Assembly: GCA_000729835.1 (NCBI GenBank)
Contig: JFHB01000059.1
Coordinates: forward strand, 93,307-157,306
Reading direction: 5' to 3'
Length of the DNA stretch: 64,000 nucleotides
From: Atkinsonella hypoxylon
Taxonomy: Eukaryota; Ascomycota; Sordariomycetes; Hypocreales; Clavicipitaceae
Below the pieces are notes generated by a model that did not search any database, was not told the origin of the DNA, and worked only from the letters and a program-made list of their open reading frames with translations. Position numbers and translations under genes: made by a program. Positions within the stretch are counted from its first letter, which is position 1; the number at the start of each line of letters is the position of its first letter. Below, piece after piece: positions 12,118 through 25,300 of this stretch.

Positions 12118-13757
12118 ACCGGTTACTGCATGCATGAACAATACGCATCTACAGGTTGTCTCGAGCTTCTGCAGCAGACGTGCTAAAGAATACAATCGAG
12201 CGGAAGCCAACCTGACAGCATCGAGCTTTACCCAGAGCACCACTCATGAAATAAAAGCATTCACAAAACTTTCGCTTTCCTGGGCGCGAAGCGGGCTGAG
12301 AGCATGTGGTTACGTTTCGCACCCACGTACACATGCGCACGCACTCAGGTACAACGTCTCGTGCTAATTTGCAAAACTGTGCTTTCAATGTATGATGGTC
12401 AAAACCGGTAAATGTGGAAACATTGATTGGACGGAGGTGGCCTCCCTTGCAGCTTGCTGGTAAATCTGCCAGCTTCCGTCGGGAGAAACAGCCTGACCAA
12501 GCTTTGCATCAGGTTCAGCCAAGGATGTGACTTGGTGGTCTTGTGATGTTGACGACTAGGTTCTGTTTATACATGATTTGATCTTCATGAACGCTTTCTT
12601 CACGGCCGAGATTCGTACCGCGACTCGCCCGCAACTTTGCTGCTGTGTGGAAGGGTACGCATAATGAATGGTGTGTCGTGGACGAATCAGCCAGACTGTG
12701 ACTACATCAAACAAGGTCAACAACATCTGGAACTGCATGTCCAGCTAATGCTAACTATTCACAAGCCGGTCACGTCTAGGGATGCCAAATGACCTGCCTG
12801 TCAGCCAAGGAAGTTCAAGGGAGTTAAGGCGGACGGACTAGCTCTGCTTCTCTGTGCTTTTCTCGGCCATCTAACGATATCCCTGAACAAAGGACTATGA
12901 ATGTTTATCTCCAACATGCCTCCATTCAACACGCCATTGCTGCCCGAAGAATAAGTCACTCAACGCATCATAGCACGCCGCGCCATGAGGAACACAAGCG
13001 GTTCTAACATGACACAGCCTACATCATGAGCATTGACAAAACTGTTTGATTCATAACACAGCCACGGTCCGGGTGGAAGAGTCATCTTCATCACGTAAAA
13101 GCAAGCTATACACCAAGGGAACTGGATCATGCAGATGATCTCCCCTCCGCAAACCGCCGCAAAAAGTATGTCGATTCTCCGCACACCGCTTGTCTGTCCA
13201 AGTAGCAGCAACATGTACCGAGAGGAGCAGTCAGTCTGCACCTCTCAGTTGAGCATGCATGTATTCGGCTCGGTGGCGTCTGGTGGCAACATGTGCATGA
13301 TCGCGAACTCGGCAGAACTTGGCAAACGGGTGGCTGCCACGGGGAGTAGCACGCAGTTCGATCGGTTATTGGTCCTTCATGACGGTTGTTTTATGCGCGG
13401 TTGTATGTAGTTCAAAACACGCGTTCGCCGGAGCCGAAGCCTCAGATTTCTAAGGACTCTGACTAAGCTGATGCATCATGGCTCGGTCGTCGTTGTCTTT
13501 CTCTGCCATAACATCTCATGCTAACCGGATCTCTCCTTCATTTTTCATTGTCTGTTTTGTTTCATGCTGGTCTGTGGCTGGAGGTGGCCTCGCCACGCAG
13601 AGCATGGTGCATGCCATTGAGAAAGCTGCCACTAGCAGAGAGATGCCTTATTCCATTCTTATCAAACCATGCTGGTAGACAGAGCAAGTGGAAGACTAAC
13701 TCCCCTCCTAAAAAGCCAAAAACTTTCCTTCAAATGAAAAGGGAAACATCCCGTGCT

Positions 13758-14927
13758 CTAAATGCAGATTTGCAAATCGCTCACCACAGGCCGATGATCC
13801 GAGAAGCGAATCTGATCGTCAAAGCTGTTGGCCAGCACGCCGAAAGTCTTCACCTCTGCAGTCCTCGGCTCTTGAACAAACAGGAAATCTATCCGCTGTG
13901 GGTATTGATTCGGCTCTCCAAAGCTAGTATACGTCAAATGATTGCCATAGTGTTCCTTCTCAGGCAACAAGCCTGATATATCGGACATGCCTGAGCCGGG
14001 TGCCGTCATCATCTTGTACGCCTCATCATCAGGTGGGCTGTTGAAGTCGCCGCCGATTAGGACAACCGTAGGCGCAGCGTCACCTTTTCCACAGCTCCAT
14101 TCCGCAGCAAATTGTATGAGAAGCTTGGCGCTGTTCTTGCGAGCCTCCACGCCAATATGATCGAAGTGCGTGCTCATGACTACGACTCTGGTCCCTGTCG
14201 CTCTGTGAGAGAATAGCCCAATGGTCACGACCCGGTTCAGCGCGGCGTCCCAACCACGAGATGGCTTTTCAGGCGTCTCGCTAAGCCATCTCGTCTCGCT
14301 GTGTTTGCAGTCCCAGGTGTCGGAGCGGTAGAATATAGGTGAGTACTCCCCGTCAGTCTCGCCCTTGCCTCGACCGCGGCCCAGGTGCGCCCACGGCCTG
14401 CCGAGCTCAGCTTGGATATCGTTCAATTGCGCATGGAGGCTCTCCTGTAGGCAGATGAAGGGGCTCTCGTGACCAGCGGACATGAAGCGCAGTTGAGCAC
14501 AGATTTTTGGACACCGCACCTCCCACGGCTGTTCTCCGAGCACGCGCTCTTGGTTGGTGGCAGCATAACGAATATTGAAGGTCACTAGCCGCAGGGGCAT
14601 GGTCTTGTGCTGTGTCCTAATGTCCATTCTGAGAGCAGTCTCTGCTGGAATTGCCTGTTGCTGCTGACGGCGGTGCAGTTCAGGTTGTAAGTTGGGAGAC
14701 TGGCCCATTTGCGACTTGGGCTGTGCCCCAGGCGGGGAGGGGTTGCTATCTACCTCAACAAGTGGGTGATGCGGATGCGGATGCGGTTGCTTGGAGAAAG
14801 GGTGACTCCTTGACCAGTACAGCTGGATGCAAAAGAGAAGACTTATTGCGAGGCCAACTCGCAAGTGATTTGATGACCTGAGCTCACGTCTTCGTGTAGC
14901 CAGGCCATGACTGAATGCAATCCTCAT
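13758..14927 (-). CDS. Membrane-anchored endonuclease/exonuclease/phosphatase family protein
   Basis: Single exon, 389 aa from the ATG at 14927. An N-terminal membrane anchor (VGLAISLLFCIQLYW, about residues 24-38) is followed by a Pro/His-rich linker and a full EEP fold: TFNIRYA (start of domain), the catalytic LQES Glu, STHFDHIG, GGDFNSPPDD (catalytic Asp/Asn), RIDFLF, and the terminal SDHRPV with the catalytic His. All the core residues of the DNase I/Mg-dependent phosphodiesterase superfamily are present, so it should be active. The anchor or signal peptide puts the enzyme in the secretory pathway, with the domain lumenal or extracellular. The substrate is not clear: phosphodiester in nucleic acid or a sugar/inositol phosphate are both possible. 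The gene stands alone between two gaps. Confidence 0.88.
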   Translation of the reverse strand: MRIAFSHGLATRRRELRSSNHLRVGLAISLLFCIQLYWSRSHPFSKQPHPHPHHPLVEVDSNPSPPGAQPKSQMGQSPNLQPELHRRQQQQAIPAETALRMDIRTQHKTMPLRLVTFNIRYAATNQERVLGEQPWEVRCPKICAQLRFMSAGHESPFICLQESLHAQLNDIQAELGRPWAHLGRGRGKGETDGEYSPIFYRSDTWDCKHSETRWLSETPEKPSRGWDAALNRVVTIGLFSHRATGTRVVVMSTHFDHIGVEARKNSAKLLIQFAAEWSCGKGDAAPTVVLIGGDFNSPPDDEAYKMMTAPGSGMSDISGLLPEKEHYGNHLTYTSFGEPNQYPQRIDFLFVQEPRTAEVKTFGVLANSFDDQIRFSDHRPVVSDLQICI

Positions 14928-15057
14928 GGACGGAGAAAGTGACACACCGCGGTCGTGACTAGGTACCTAATTAAATCAATACGACCTGCGCATCGTAGTG
15001 TGGGACAGAGTGCAGGGTAACTTGGGGTTTTGAAGGTACTCGTGCCACGCCCCACTT

Positions 15058-16320
15058 TTGAGGCCCTCGGATTACCTCGCACCACCAAAGGTGGATGATA
15101 TATACACGTCACTTGCGAGCGCAGATGAAGCAGCTTTTACTCCAACCATCAGACAGGACGACGTTGACATCGATTCTGTTATACTTAATTATGTGCCGCC
15201 CCGCCAGTCACCACAGTTCAAGGGCCTCGAATACGAGTCGTCTTAATTGGAGAAGATGGAACCGAATGTCCTTTTGATGTCTCTTTTCCTTCATCCCTCC
15301 GTGACCCCTGATATAACCGACGAACAGCCAAGGCTGGTATTACCGGGTGAAGATGTACCCTTATGGCACCGCCACCAACTTTGAGAATGCCATAGCCTTT
15401 GCTGAGAAATGAGGCCTTTTGTCCTCCATTCGCCGCTGCGGAAAAGAGCGACATGGCCTTGAATCTCCCAGTGAAGTTCTCGAAGCACTAGCCCCCGAGG
15501 GAACCACTCTGAACGAAGCATTCTTGCCAACTTTAAGAAGATTGAAGCTTCATGAACAGCTCCCAAAGCTGCCAATCATTCTTGAATACTGCACCACCTC
15601 TCCCGCTATCGGAGCGGTTCAAGCGTGCGCCCTCAAACTGTTGGCGCCACAATCACAGCTGATTATTTGTCGATGCTTGTTATGACTTCTTTGCATTTTG
15701 CAAGCCGATCCCGAAAAAAGCCGACTGGTGGGGATGCGCCTCTTATCTCAATAGAAGTCGTTAATAGCGGCAATGCAAACTTCTTCGTTGAGGGTAACAG
15801 CGCACCCCATTGAATGCTGTCAAAGACGCCATTGCGGCGATATTTCTAAAGCTCATGCCACCCTAGAAAAGCTAGAACGCCTCTTTGCCTATAAAGTTGC
15901 AAGGTCTACAAACTCCTAGAGACTTCTTATAAAAAGATTGTTCTAGAGTAGAAGGGTAGAAAGATTAAGGCAAGTGTAAAGAGTGCGAACGGCAAGGCTG
16001 AGACGGGCATCTCGCGTGCTAGCACTGAATTTTTTTCTCTAAGCTGGGCGACTATTGACTAATCTACAAATTCACCAGAGTTTCCAGGAAGCAGAGCTAT
16101 CTTTGATCATAGATTGCTGGCTGCCCAGCCAGGAGACGGGAAAACGGTCTTCTGGGACCACTTGGAGTTTCTCCACGCTCATCACATCACCTTGATCAAC
16201 CTGTCCTCCCACATCAACGGGATTCCAGCTCGTCCCAGACCATGCAGAAACGTCAAGTGTTTTAGTGCGATTTTCGAAGTCTTGGCGTATTCCACGCAAA
16301 AGGGACGCGAAAATAGATGA
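15058..16320 (+). pseudogene. Decayed coding remnant, family not recognised
   Basis: Several plus-strand stretches look coding by composition but lie in different frames and are broken by stops: SLASADEAAFTPTIRQDD near 15110; TNFENAIAFAEK near 15390, ended by a TGA; then EVLEALAPEGTTLNEAF and LPTLRRLKLHEQLPKLPIIL at 15475-15590; and LLAAQPGDGKTVFWDHLEF near 16115. No ATG gives a single frame through them and the splice sites I tried do not restore one. A former gene of about 400 residues that has eroded is the simplest reading. A multi-exon gene with unusual introns is less likely. Confidence 0.3.
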
Positions 16321-18313
16321 AGAAAAAGCTGAGCCTCAACACCGCGTGCGACCTACTTTCGTTAGTCCCCGGTCATCACAGCTCTACGACACCCAACGCA
16401 AGGCAAGGCTACGGGTGCCCCATCCACAGTGCGACATTCAGTCTTTGCTCAAGATGATGATTAGTTAATATAACTACCCAAATAATCCATTGGAAAGCTC
16501 GGCAGCTCTAACCACGACGCCCCACACCGCCCTGGTCTGCCTCTGCAACGGGATGATCCGGTGCATGCAACGAGATGACGACATTGCACCTGCACGATGA
16601 CAAGAATGTCCTTGAGGCCGTCTGGCGTCTTTCCGGGCTAAGCTAAGCTAAGCTGATAAGGACTAGGAGACACCCGATCATGCAGAATGAAAAAAAAAAA
16701 AAAAAAAACCGACCATGTTAAAAGAGGCATGACCCGTAGCGGATCCAGCGGCATGTGTTCCCAAATATTGGGAAAAAAAAAAAGAAGTGCATGTTTTACA
16801 TTGTGGACGTCCATGGTCCATGCTTATTCTGCGATGGTCATGTCAGGCATTTGTGGATTCCCATGTTTGCTCTCACGGGATGGGGATGGGTGTGGCTTGT
16901 GTCTTGGGCTTGATTGAGGAGGGGAGGGAGAGCCATCGTGAGGGCTGCGAGCCGGTGGGCTTGGTGGCTCATTTCCTGATCGGGACGCAGCGTGATGCCT
17001 GGTGTTTTGCCCCTTTGCCTTGGTTAGTTTCTTGCCTTCAGTGTTTCGTGTTTGATAGGCGGTCGAAACTTGGAATTCCTCAGCCTCGCATCCTTAGCCT
17101 GCAGCTGGCGTGACGGGTGGCACACCATTTGCGCTCTGCGAGCTATGCTGCCCGCTTTTTCGTGTTTTTCTTTTTCTTTCTTTCTCTTTTGTTTCTTCGG
17201 CAGCTTCATGGGGCATGCGATGGCGTAAGTGCTTGCTTGCCGGTTTACATGTTCGTAGTGTCGACCATGAACTACATACACCCTGTCTGCGTCGCGTAAT
17301 TTCCCCCCCTTCGGCCGTCGTATCATTTCCTCCCATCTCGTCTTCCTCGCTTTAGTTAGAATCAAGAGCATGACATCGTAACACATCCTCGCTCTGTCTT
17401 CTTATTCGGCCAACATGACGCCGCTTCTCAGCCGGCCGAGTTCACGAGCCATGGTTACACGACCCCGTCTCTGTCCGTTTGCCCCCCACAAGGCCAGAGA
17501 TATAAACCCCTATCAAGGCAGTTCAAGACCACGGTTGCATCCAAGTTTTCTCCGTGTCGCCGGCCTCAGGCTAGATCTCGTCCTGATCCGCCCATAGGCT
17601 GCTTCACGTGGGCGCAGCTCTCGTTGGTTCGCGCTCCTGACCACCCCGGCCACCGCCTCACAAGGCCACACCACCATAGTTAGTGTCTTCAATATGTGAC
17701 TGTTCTCATCTTCCTTTATCACCTAGCTGACGGGCAATGGGGTGTGCCTTGTGTGTGTGCCTGCATGTGCCCTTGCTCTGCTATCCTCGACTTATCTGGT
17801 GTGTGAGGTGCATGGTGAGTCCTACGCAAGTCCGATGGAGGGTAGAGGGTACGCGGCTGTGTGTGGAATACTAGTCATTGTTGCTTTTTTACGAAGTACG
17901 TGCTCTCGCTTGCTCTTGTTTTTTGTCTCATTCTGTTCTGCCTGAGACCTACACCCTGGTGTACTTGTGGTGATGACGTGAGGCGAGGAGGGCGCAGGAT
18001 TGCTTCTCTCCAATATGTATATATGTCTCGGCATGCCCTCTCCCCAACCTAGGATTGAGAACTTTTCTCCCTTTCTCTCTTCAAGCTCTGCTCCATTTCC
18101 AAGCCGGGCTTCCTCAGTTCTGGACATTACTCTCATCCGAGCTGAGAAATTTCATCATTGCCGGCCGAGCCGGCTGATAGAGTCCCTCGACTTGTTTCTT
18201 CATTCGTCCCTTTCGCTTCCAATTTTCCTGCTGGAAGCTATCGATACCAACAGCTCTGATTGAATTCTTACAAGCCACATCTCCTAATCACACAAGTATC
18301 TAAGGAAGTCATC
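16321..18313. other. Intergenic, about 2 kb, with pyrimidine-rich 5' region
   Basis: No gene is supported. It includes (CTAAG)n at 16639-16655, an 18-A run near 16690 and an 11-A run near 16780. The CT-rich segment 17880-18300, just upstream of the next plus-strand ATG, has the look of a fungal core promoter and long 5' UTR. Confidence 0.5.
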
Positions 18314-19063
18314 ATGCCCTCTAATGCCTGGTGTAAACGGGACTCGTTCCCTCCAACTCAAATTCGCCTGACGCGGTCCAACAAGAGTGAGCCTCGTCCT
18401 CTGTTGGAAGATATCGACGAGAACCCTCTTACGTATTTCCTCACCCCGGCCGATATGGACGATGTGAACGACGATTTTCGTGCTGACGACATGCTTTTTG
18501 ACGCCGGCATCGAGGATGCTCACAAGCCTCGTGAAATCGTTCGATCCGTTAGCCCATCCACACTTGATGGCCTAAGCAAACTTCGAGGAAAGGCGGTTTC
18601 GCCCGATTTCGACTCCGACGCCATTACGACGGATGAGGAGGATGAGGAGGATTATATCCGCTTCTCACCACCGACTGCTTCTTTTCTCACACCTTCAAGA
18701 GGTCTTTCTGCAGAGAGCTTCGTGCTTCGTTCCAAGAGCCCACCCATGGGCAGAACTGCCAAAGTGCCTCTTACCCCGGCGGCCTCGTTCCCGGGTCCCT
18801 CTTCACCACCACGTGGCAGGCCTCTTCAAGGCCTTGCCCGTAGCTACTCTGCGGGGACAAAACTACCACACCGTGCCAGGCGGCTGTGGCGGGAGCCCAG
18901 TCCTGATGTATGGTCTATCTCGGAAGAGATAGAGGAGGATCTAGTTATGGAGGCGTCTATCTCGGCAGTGACGCCAGCTTCCGCCAAGGAGTTTAAGGGT
19001 CTACAGGTGGCGGCTGCAAAACCCAAGAAGAAGGTTCGCTTTCTGCTGCCTCCTAAGGAGTGA
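18314..19063 (+). CDS. Small conserved fungal protein, acidic and phospho-site rich
   Basis: Single exon, 249 aa from the ATG at 18314; upstream in-frame codons open only with TTG. It starts MPSNAWCKRDSFPPTQIRL and has an acidic N-terminal half (ITTDEEDEEDYIRFSP) and many SP/TP dipeptides (SVSPSTL, AVSPDF, FSPPTASF, SKSPPMG, PLTPAASFPGP), typical of proline-directed kinase targets. The C-terminus is basic, with a KKKVRFLLPP end of the kind seen in PP1-docking RVxF-like sites (KVRF). No folded domain is visible. I do not recognise the family; a regulatory or scaffold role is only an inference from composition. Confidence 0.7.
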   Translation: MPSNAWCKRDSFPPTQIRLTRSNKSEPRPLLEDIDENPLTYFLTPADMDDVNDDFRADDMLFDAGIEDAHKPREIVRSVSPSTLDGLSKLRGKAVSPDFDSDAITTDEEDEEDYIRFSPPTASFLTPSRGLSAESFVLRSKSPPMGRTAKVPLTPAASFPGPSSPPRGRPLQGLARSYSAGTKLPHRARRLWREPSPDVWSISEEIEEDLVMEASISAVTPASAKEFKGLQVAAAKPKKKVRFLLPPKE

Positions 19064-22000
19064 TGGCTTCCTATCTCTCTCTTCCCCTTCGGCACCCCCT
19101 TCTTCTTGTTGTCCGTTTTGGCATATTGTGGCGTTGGTGGCTGTTTTGCCGTTTTTTGGTGGTTCAGCTCTTACATTATTTGCTTTGCACGGTTGTGGCG
19201 CTGCCAGAGTTGGCTGCTTTCTTTTTCCTATTAACACATTGCATATCATTCAGAACAGGTGGCTGACTGGGGAGGAATTCTGATCATGTCCATTGGACTG
19301 CTGCATACGAGGCGTTCATGGTGTTCACGGTGATCTTTCTGGCGAGGTTTTGATTTTCGTCTGTTTGTATAGCTTTGTAATCATTGTCCACTAGCCGGCT
19401 ATCGTGTGTTGCGCATGGTCTAGTACCTACTTCTTGATATGGTTTAGGATAATAGCTTAATAGTAACACCGCTCATCTGCCATCCTTGTACTTGACGCTC
19501 AGTGTAAGTTGTTTCTCATTAGGCCAGCCGCTCAGCATATGCTACCTTCATTTCACAAATCCTGATGAAAGCATTCAGAATCTCTCTGGCGCTGGTAAGC
19601 CATGGGACCGATACCTATGCTTGATCGTACTTTCGTATTTTTGTAGTTTTCATGCCAAGCCAATTGTGGCATCGTAGGCGTTGACGAAGAATTGTCTCAA
19701 GGTAGGTCAGAATGGTGTGCTCGGCTGACGAGCTGTTGGGGACTGGAGACTGGAGACTGGCGACCACATGAACGGAGAATAACGGGCGGGCGCGCGGACG
19801 GTCCAGGTCGCTGAACAATCATGGGAAGGGGAGGTTCGGCGCCTCTCACGGGAGGGAAGCTCTTTGTGCTGTCGATACTGCTGCTGGGCTTAACAAGAAG
19901 ATAGAACGGCTGTAACAGGTTCATGCGGAGAGAGATAGCGGCGCCAGACCCTCGACATTCTCGAGCGATTTGCAGTTGGCTTTGTCTCAGTGTAGAACGA
20001 GCACCTCGGCGATCCTACACCCAAGGAGTCAAGTGAGTGTATACGGAGTACGGAATAGCTTGGCTGCAATCGTGGTCGGCAGTGCTGAAAACATCGGCGA
20101 ATAGTCATTCTTGTGGCGCAACGTTGTCGTAGCATAGATGGGGCTTCTTGACTAGAACATGGCCTCCACCAAAGACTTTCCCTCACATCAGATGTGTCAA
20201 CTTCTAGAGAATCATCCTAGACATGTTGAACGGGGTGGTGCCGCAAATCGACATGAGATCCAAGCTTCAGCAGGATCATCAAATCGATCTTCATCTCAGT
20301 GTCATACAGCACGCCATCGCCGGGCACCGAACCAAGGCAGCCAGCGGCATATGGGGAGCCATGGGAACTGTGCTAGTGGTTGGCAGATGCCACCTTGTGA
20401 CCATGATTGCCTACACCATTCGCGCTGTGATAGTCGCGTTTCGCAGGAGGCGCGCACACACTCCATTTGCGATCGTGATTGCCCAAGCTGGCGTGTTCCT
20501 CGTAGTGGTCGGTCGGCACAGAGCACGGAGAGTATGGATGGACTTGGTATTATGGCGACGCCTTTCCCGACTGAGGCTATCGCTGATGTTCCATGAGCTA
20601 TTGATAGTGATACATGGTGCCTCAAACGACCGAGACATATCATGACTGAGCTGCGTGGACCGCTTCTTAAGGAAACGGTGTAGCTTTACTTTGTGCCGTA
20701 CGTCCAACTCCCTTTTGTTGGCGGCAAATCAGAAACGCTGGTGAGCGTGAGGCAACACAGACAGCGAAATGGCTGCACTTGGAGTTTGCCGCAGCTCGGA
20801 TATCGCGAGTATTGCCGTTGCTCAAAGATGACGCTAAGTCGACCCGGGTACATCCAACGGGCTGATGTGCGAAGTATCGAATCCCTTCTCAGCCGCCTCG
20901 TCGCTTTGAAATAGATACTCGATTAGACCATGATGGGTTATTGAAAATAATGCAACAGACCGAAAGAGAAGCCTGGACAGACGAAATAGCGGTGCGACGA
21001 AAAAGAACCAACAACCCAATCCATGCATGAGGCATAATCAGGCAACTGAAGCTACAATCGGATCTTATTCTTGCTTGATTCTTGATTCGGACTTTTTGAG
21101 GGACCAACACAGCGCTACGACGGATCTAAGCTGGAGCTGGCAGAACCAAGGCGCAAGGCGTATGATAGGTGGGAAGAGTGAGCGGCATTAACAATCATTG
21201 CCGTCAGAAGCTGTGCGTGGAGGCTAAACATGCTTTGCTCCCCACTAACTATTACAATATCAGCTTCAGGTTACCTTATTTCTGGGTGGTGATTCTGCCA
21301 GCCTTGTTCTGCAGGGGTATGGTCAGTCATCCTGGTGCAAAGACCTCTAGGAGAGGAGTATGTACTGCTTGAAGCCGGCTTGGCTGTTGTTCTTCCTGAC
21401 ATAACTCGAGCTGCGCCATGTAGAGAGAATACGGGAAGTCCAAGTAATTGTTTTGTTACAAGCGCTTTTCGAATGGTCAGTACCCGTATTATCGAGCTCT
21501 TGCCAAAAATCGGGTGGCGCACAAAAGGTACCTAGGTACCTACCCAGGTATGTACTCACCAAGGTACAGAAACAGGCAGGCATAACGGGCCCCACAGACC
21601 CCTCTTGCCTTTCCTTCCTTCCCAGCCTTCCGATGCCTTTGTTTATTCTCGGTACGGCATAGTGCGCTAGCGGACTGATCCATTGGTTACTGCGGCATCC
21701 AGAGCAGCCTAACTGGTGCCATTGATCTCTAAACACCAGGGCCCGGCGAACAGGCGCCCCAAGTGGTCGCCCGGCACAAGCTCCAGATCTCCAAACAAGG
21801 GGCATATACTGCTGTTTCTGCGTTGTTTGACGGCTGCATATGCGGGAAGGAGTGCAATATCGACGGAGAAAAAGACTTCATCTTATTCCCTTTTACTGAT
21901 TCTTGTCATTCGCTCTCTTGCACCACGAACCACTGCTGCCCCCATCCTGTGACGTCGCTTTGAAGCCGGCTTCACGAGCTTTGCGCAGCAACAAACCAGA

Positions 22001-22350
22001 ACCCTCACCACTATATCATCTTAGCCTCGAAACGACAAGAGTGGCAGTGCCGTCTTTTTTACTCAGCTCCATATTCATATTGATATGCGAGATCGGTAGC
22101 AAAAGCAGCATTGCTTCGGCCATTTCGCAAGGCATGGTGTTCGGATCACGGTGAGCTCCTCCTTGCTTGTCCTGCTGTTGTCATTATGGGAAGCTCCAGT
22201 TTGGGCCTCACCGACAGGGTTTACCACCCAGGCTTATGCCACACACGACCATGGCAAAATTTTTGCATAATCCCGTCGTTAATGCCCCTGGGTGGCGTCG
22301 TAAAGCCTGTTACGGTTCCGCTGACTATTCTTCAACCAGATTAAGACGCC
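19064..22350. other. Intergenic, about 3.3 kb
   Basis: No gene is supported. Overlapping open frames on both strands at 20159-20707 are mirror shadows of one GC-richer segment and have no domain. The interval holds the motif TACGGAGTACGGA near 20042 and a CCTAGGTACC cluster at 21526-21556. The part from 21900 to 22350 is the likely promoter and 5' UTR of the DH/PH gene. Confidence 0.5.
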
Positions 22351-25300
22351 ATGCCATCAATATCACCCGACGACGATGTGCCACATACCCCCGCCACCCC
22401 ATCCGAGACCAGCAAACCTGATTCAAATGCGACGGTGGAAACTCCCACAAAGAATGGCGCCGCCTCTGGAGCTTCAGGCTCCGACGATTCGACTCCCGTG
22501 GTCGTCGTTAAACCTCGACCCAGGGCTAACTCTAAGAAGGAACCACCTACTCTTTTACTTGATTTCTTTCGCGGTAAACAGTCCCCGGCTCGATTGGCAG
22601 CTGAACGAAAACGGCGCCAGAGCATCGAACTCGTCAAGGCAGAGATGCGACAGGAAATGAGAGAGAGCGCCGTGAGAAAGGTTCAGAAACCTGGTGGTGT
22701 CAGAGATAGGGTGCAAAAATGGCAGAAGGCACAATCAGAAGCCATGATCGAGGGAGACCCAGACGACGCCGCAACCGAACCAACTGACCTTGCGTTTATG
22801 GGGGAGGATCTGGAGAGCGTAACCGAATCTGACCGGGTACGAATCAAATTACGACAAAAGAAGAGGAGCAGTTCCAAACCAAAGCCTCTCCCTGAATTCC
22901 TCCTTGGCGATCCTCCCTCTGGCAACAATAAGACCTATGAGAATTGCGCTACGCCACCATCGTCGCCCCCGAAAAGAAGAGTGGTCAGTGACGAGCACTG
23001 GAGGAAATCAAGGGCTCGCAAGAGTCCGTCGAGGAGGGTATCACCTACCTCCTCAGGCCGACCACTAAGGAGCGCTCGAGACTCCCCCAGCGATTCTGTC
23101 CAAAAATCCGGCGGTGATCTTTCGGTGGCCAGCAAAGTGAAGGAATGGGCTGCCAAGGTTGACCCGTCTGACGCATCGCCCTTGACCCAAAGTCGTCGAT
23201 CACCCAAATCACGCGATAGAGGTGCTCGACCAGAAGGCGTCAGAAACAAAAACAGAGGCTCAGCAGGTGACTTTACCGCCCGCTGGGTCACCAACCCGAA
23301 AAAGCGGCAAGATGATGGGATTCGTGTCAAGTCCATGGCCGTAAAGAAGCCGCTGGACGACGACGGTATAAGGGTCAACGCTCACGACTCAATCGCAACA
23401 GATAATGACACCAGCATTGGAGAGCGCTCTATAAGCGAGACTTCCAAAAGAAACCTTACCACTGATGGTCATAGAAGAATTTTGCGCTCACGGAGCAAAA
23501 CTACGTCGGGCTCCAGCCGTCGAAGTTCGCCATCTAGCAAAAGTCGGATCAAACGCGAACCGACAGAGCTCTCAAACCAAACACACAACCAAGTAGACGC
23601 GACCGCAAGCCCAACGAACATCGAAGAGAGTGACGAATCGATAATTGATACACCCACAAAGGGCAAAGGATCGGTGCGACAAAAGCCACGAGCTAAATTC
23701 TCTGAAATCTCGAAACTGATCGACGAATCTTCTTTACTAAGTGAGGAACAGTCCAACCTGAGCAGTGTCTGCAACACTGCTTCCGACCTCGCCTCAAGTC
23801 TTGCAAACAAGTCTATTGCAGACATCCCTGGAGATATTCCGTTCGGGCATTCTGCTTTCACTGAACTGGGCTTCACAAGGGGGGGACAACCGAAAAGTAA
23901 ACCAAAACGCGCAAAAGTTGACCGTAACACAAGTCTCAAGTCAATGCCAAAAGTCTTCAAAAAAGTGGTCGAAGAGAGCAAAAAGATCATCCACGAGATA
24001 AACGAGTCGCCCCGCCACCAGGTAGCAAACAATCCACCAAGTATCGAAAAATGGTTGAGCAATACCGTGGACCCATTTGTAGAGTCCAATTCTGTGACAG
24101 AGAAAGATTCGGGACATTCACTTTCAACTAATGAGCATTGTGACAGAAGCTCACAGCAAATCGCGGAACCACGTCGACGGAACTCACACAGAACCAAGCT
24201 ACCAAGACACCAACAATCAACAACAAAAACTCCAACGAAAATAAATAAGCAAGTCTCTGACGACCCAGCAGCTGCGGATGATGCAGAGAATCGCCCAGCC
24301 CCCGAATCTGCGAAGGAGACAACCACGCCAACGCCAACGGGCTTGAAAAGAAGCAAAGCCACCAAAAGTAACTCATCACCCCTGAAGCAAAGCAGTGGCA
24401 AGCGACAGGCCCTTGGCGTTCTCAAGGAAGCTTTTCAGGGCGAGTCTAGCTCTATTCCAGTTCGGCCGAAGAGCTACCAAGGAATCGAAGAGAGGAAATT
24501 TTCTGACGCTGCAGACGTTTTTCAGCCCCTGCAGATCAAGAAATTGACTCCGGTCTCCCCAACGCATGAAACAACGAGATCGACTTCTCATGAACGGAAC
24601 GAAGAGTTATCTGACTTCAGATTGGCCGCTCCTAGAGTCAAACCTCCCACTAGAGGGGATCATGAGTTGTCCACCATTATGTCAGAGGAAGGCTCAAGCG
24701 CCGCCTATTCCGAGTTGAGTTCAGACGTGACTCAATCTACACTTACTCAGTCGACTGTTCTTACGGAGGATAGTGAGGCTTCCAAGTTGAACAAGAATCA
24801 CGCCCCTGGCTTGAAAAGAAGGCTGACCAAACACTCTGACTTGGTCTCCGTATTGTCTCTACCGGATGATTCGAATATTCCGAACACCATAAGGAGTAAC
24901 TGCTCCAGACCAAGTCTGCGGAAGCAAAGGGGCCCTTTTGGTGATGTCATGGCGCAAGAGCTACTGCGAGAGTTTATTGACGATGAAAATCTGTATGGTC
25001 GAGAGCTCAAAACGCTGGTTGACGGTGTTGTCCCTGTATTATTGTCACATGTCATCAACGGAACCAAGGCCACTGAACTCTTTGGCCTGTCGAGCTCGCC
25101 GTTGGGAAAGATTCCAGACAACATATCCAAATCTGTCGTCAATATGGGCGTGGCACTTGAGAAGTTGAGAAGTGCTCACAAGAAGGCCCCAACATCAGAC
25201 ATTCGCAAGATGGCCAACTGGGCGCACGGTGTGGTGCCCATGTATGACAGCTACCTCAGCGCATGGCGACTTGGGTTCGATGAGGTGGTTGTCAACTTGG

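Larger units (their letters stand above)
8364..13757. other. Long gene-poor interval, 5.4 kb
   Basis: I find no coding region that I can support on either strand. The longest open frames (9542-10045 minus, 10888-11427 plus, 11843-12367 plus) lack domains, have Cys/His/Ser-rich low-complexity composition, and overlap simple repeats. The first 300-500 bases should be the promoter and 5' UTR of the gene ending at 8363. Simple repeats at 9801-9834 and 12083-12117 are listed separately. A non-coding RNA gene could be missed here. Confidence 0.5.

Noticed and set aside
11843..12367. 174-codon plus-strand frame
   Set aside because: It runs through the AAAG microsatellite (KKKRKKERKKEK) and lacks other coding features.
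20159..20707. Overlapping open frames on both strands
   Set aside because: Four frames are open at once, which points to composition rather than coding; no motif is found in any.
23469..24425. 318-codon minus-strand frame inside the DH/PH gene
   Set aside because: Antisense to a clear coding region with domain matches; no independent support.
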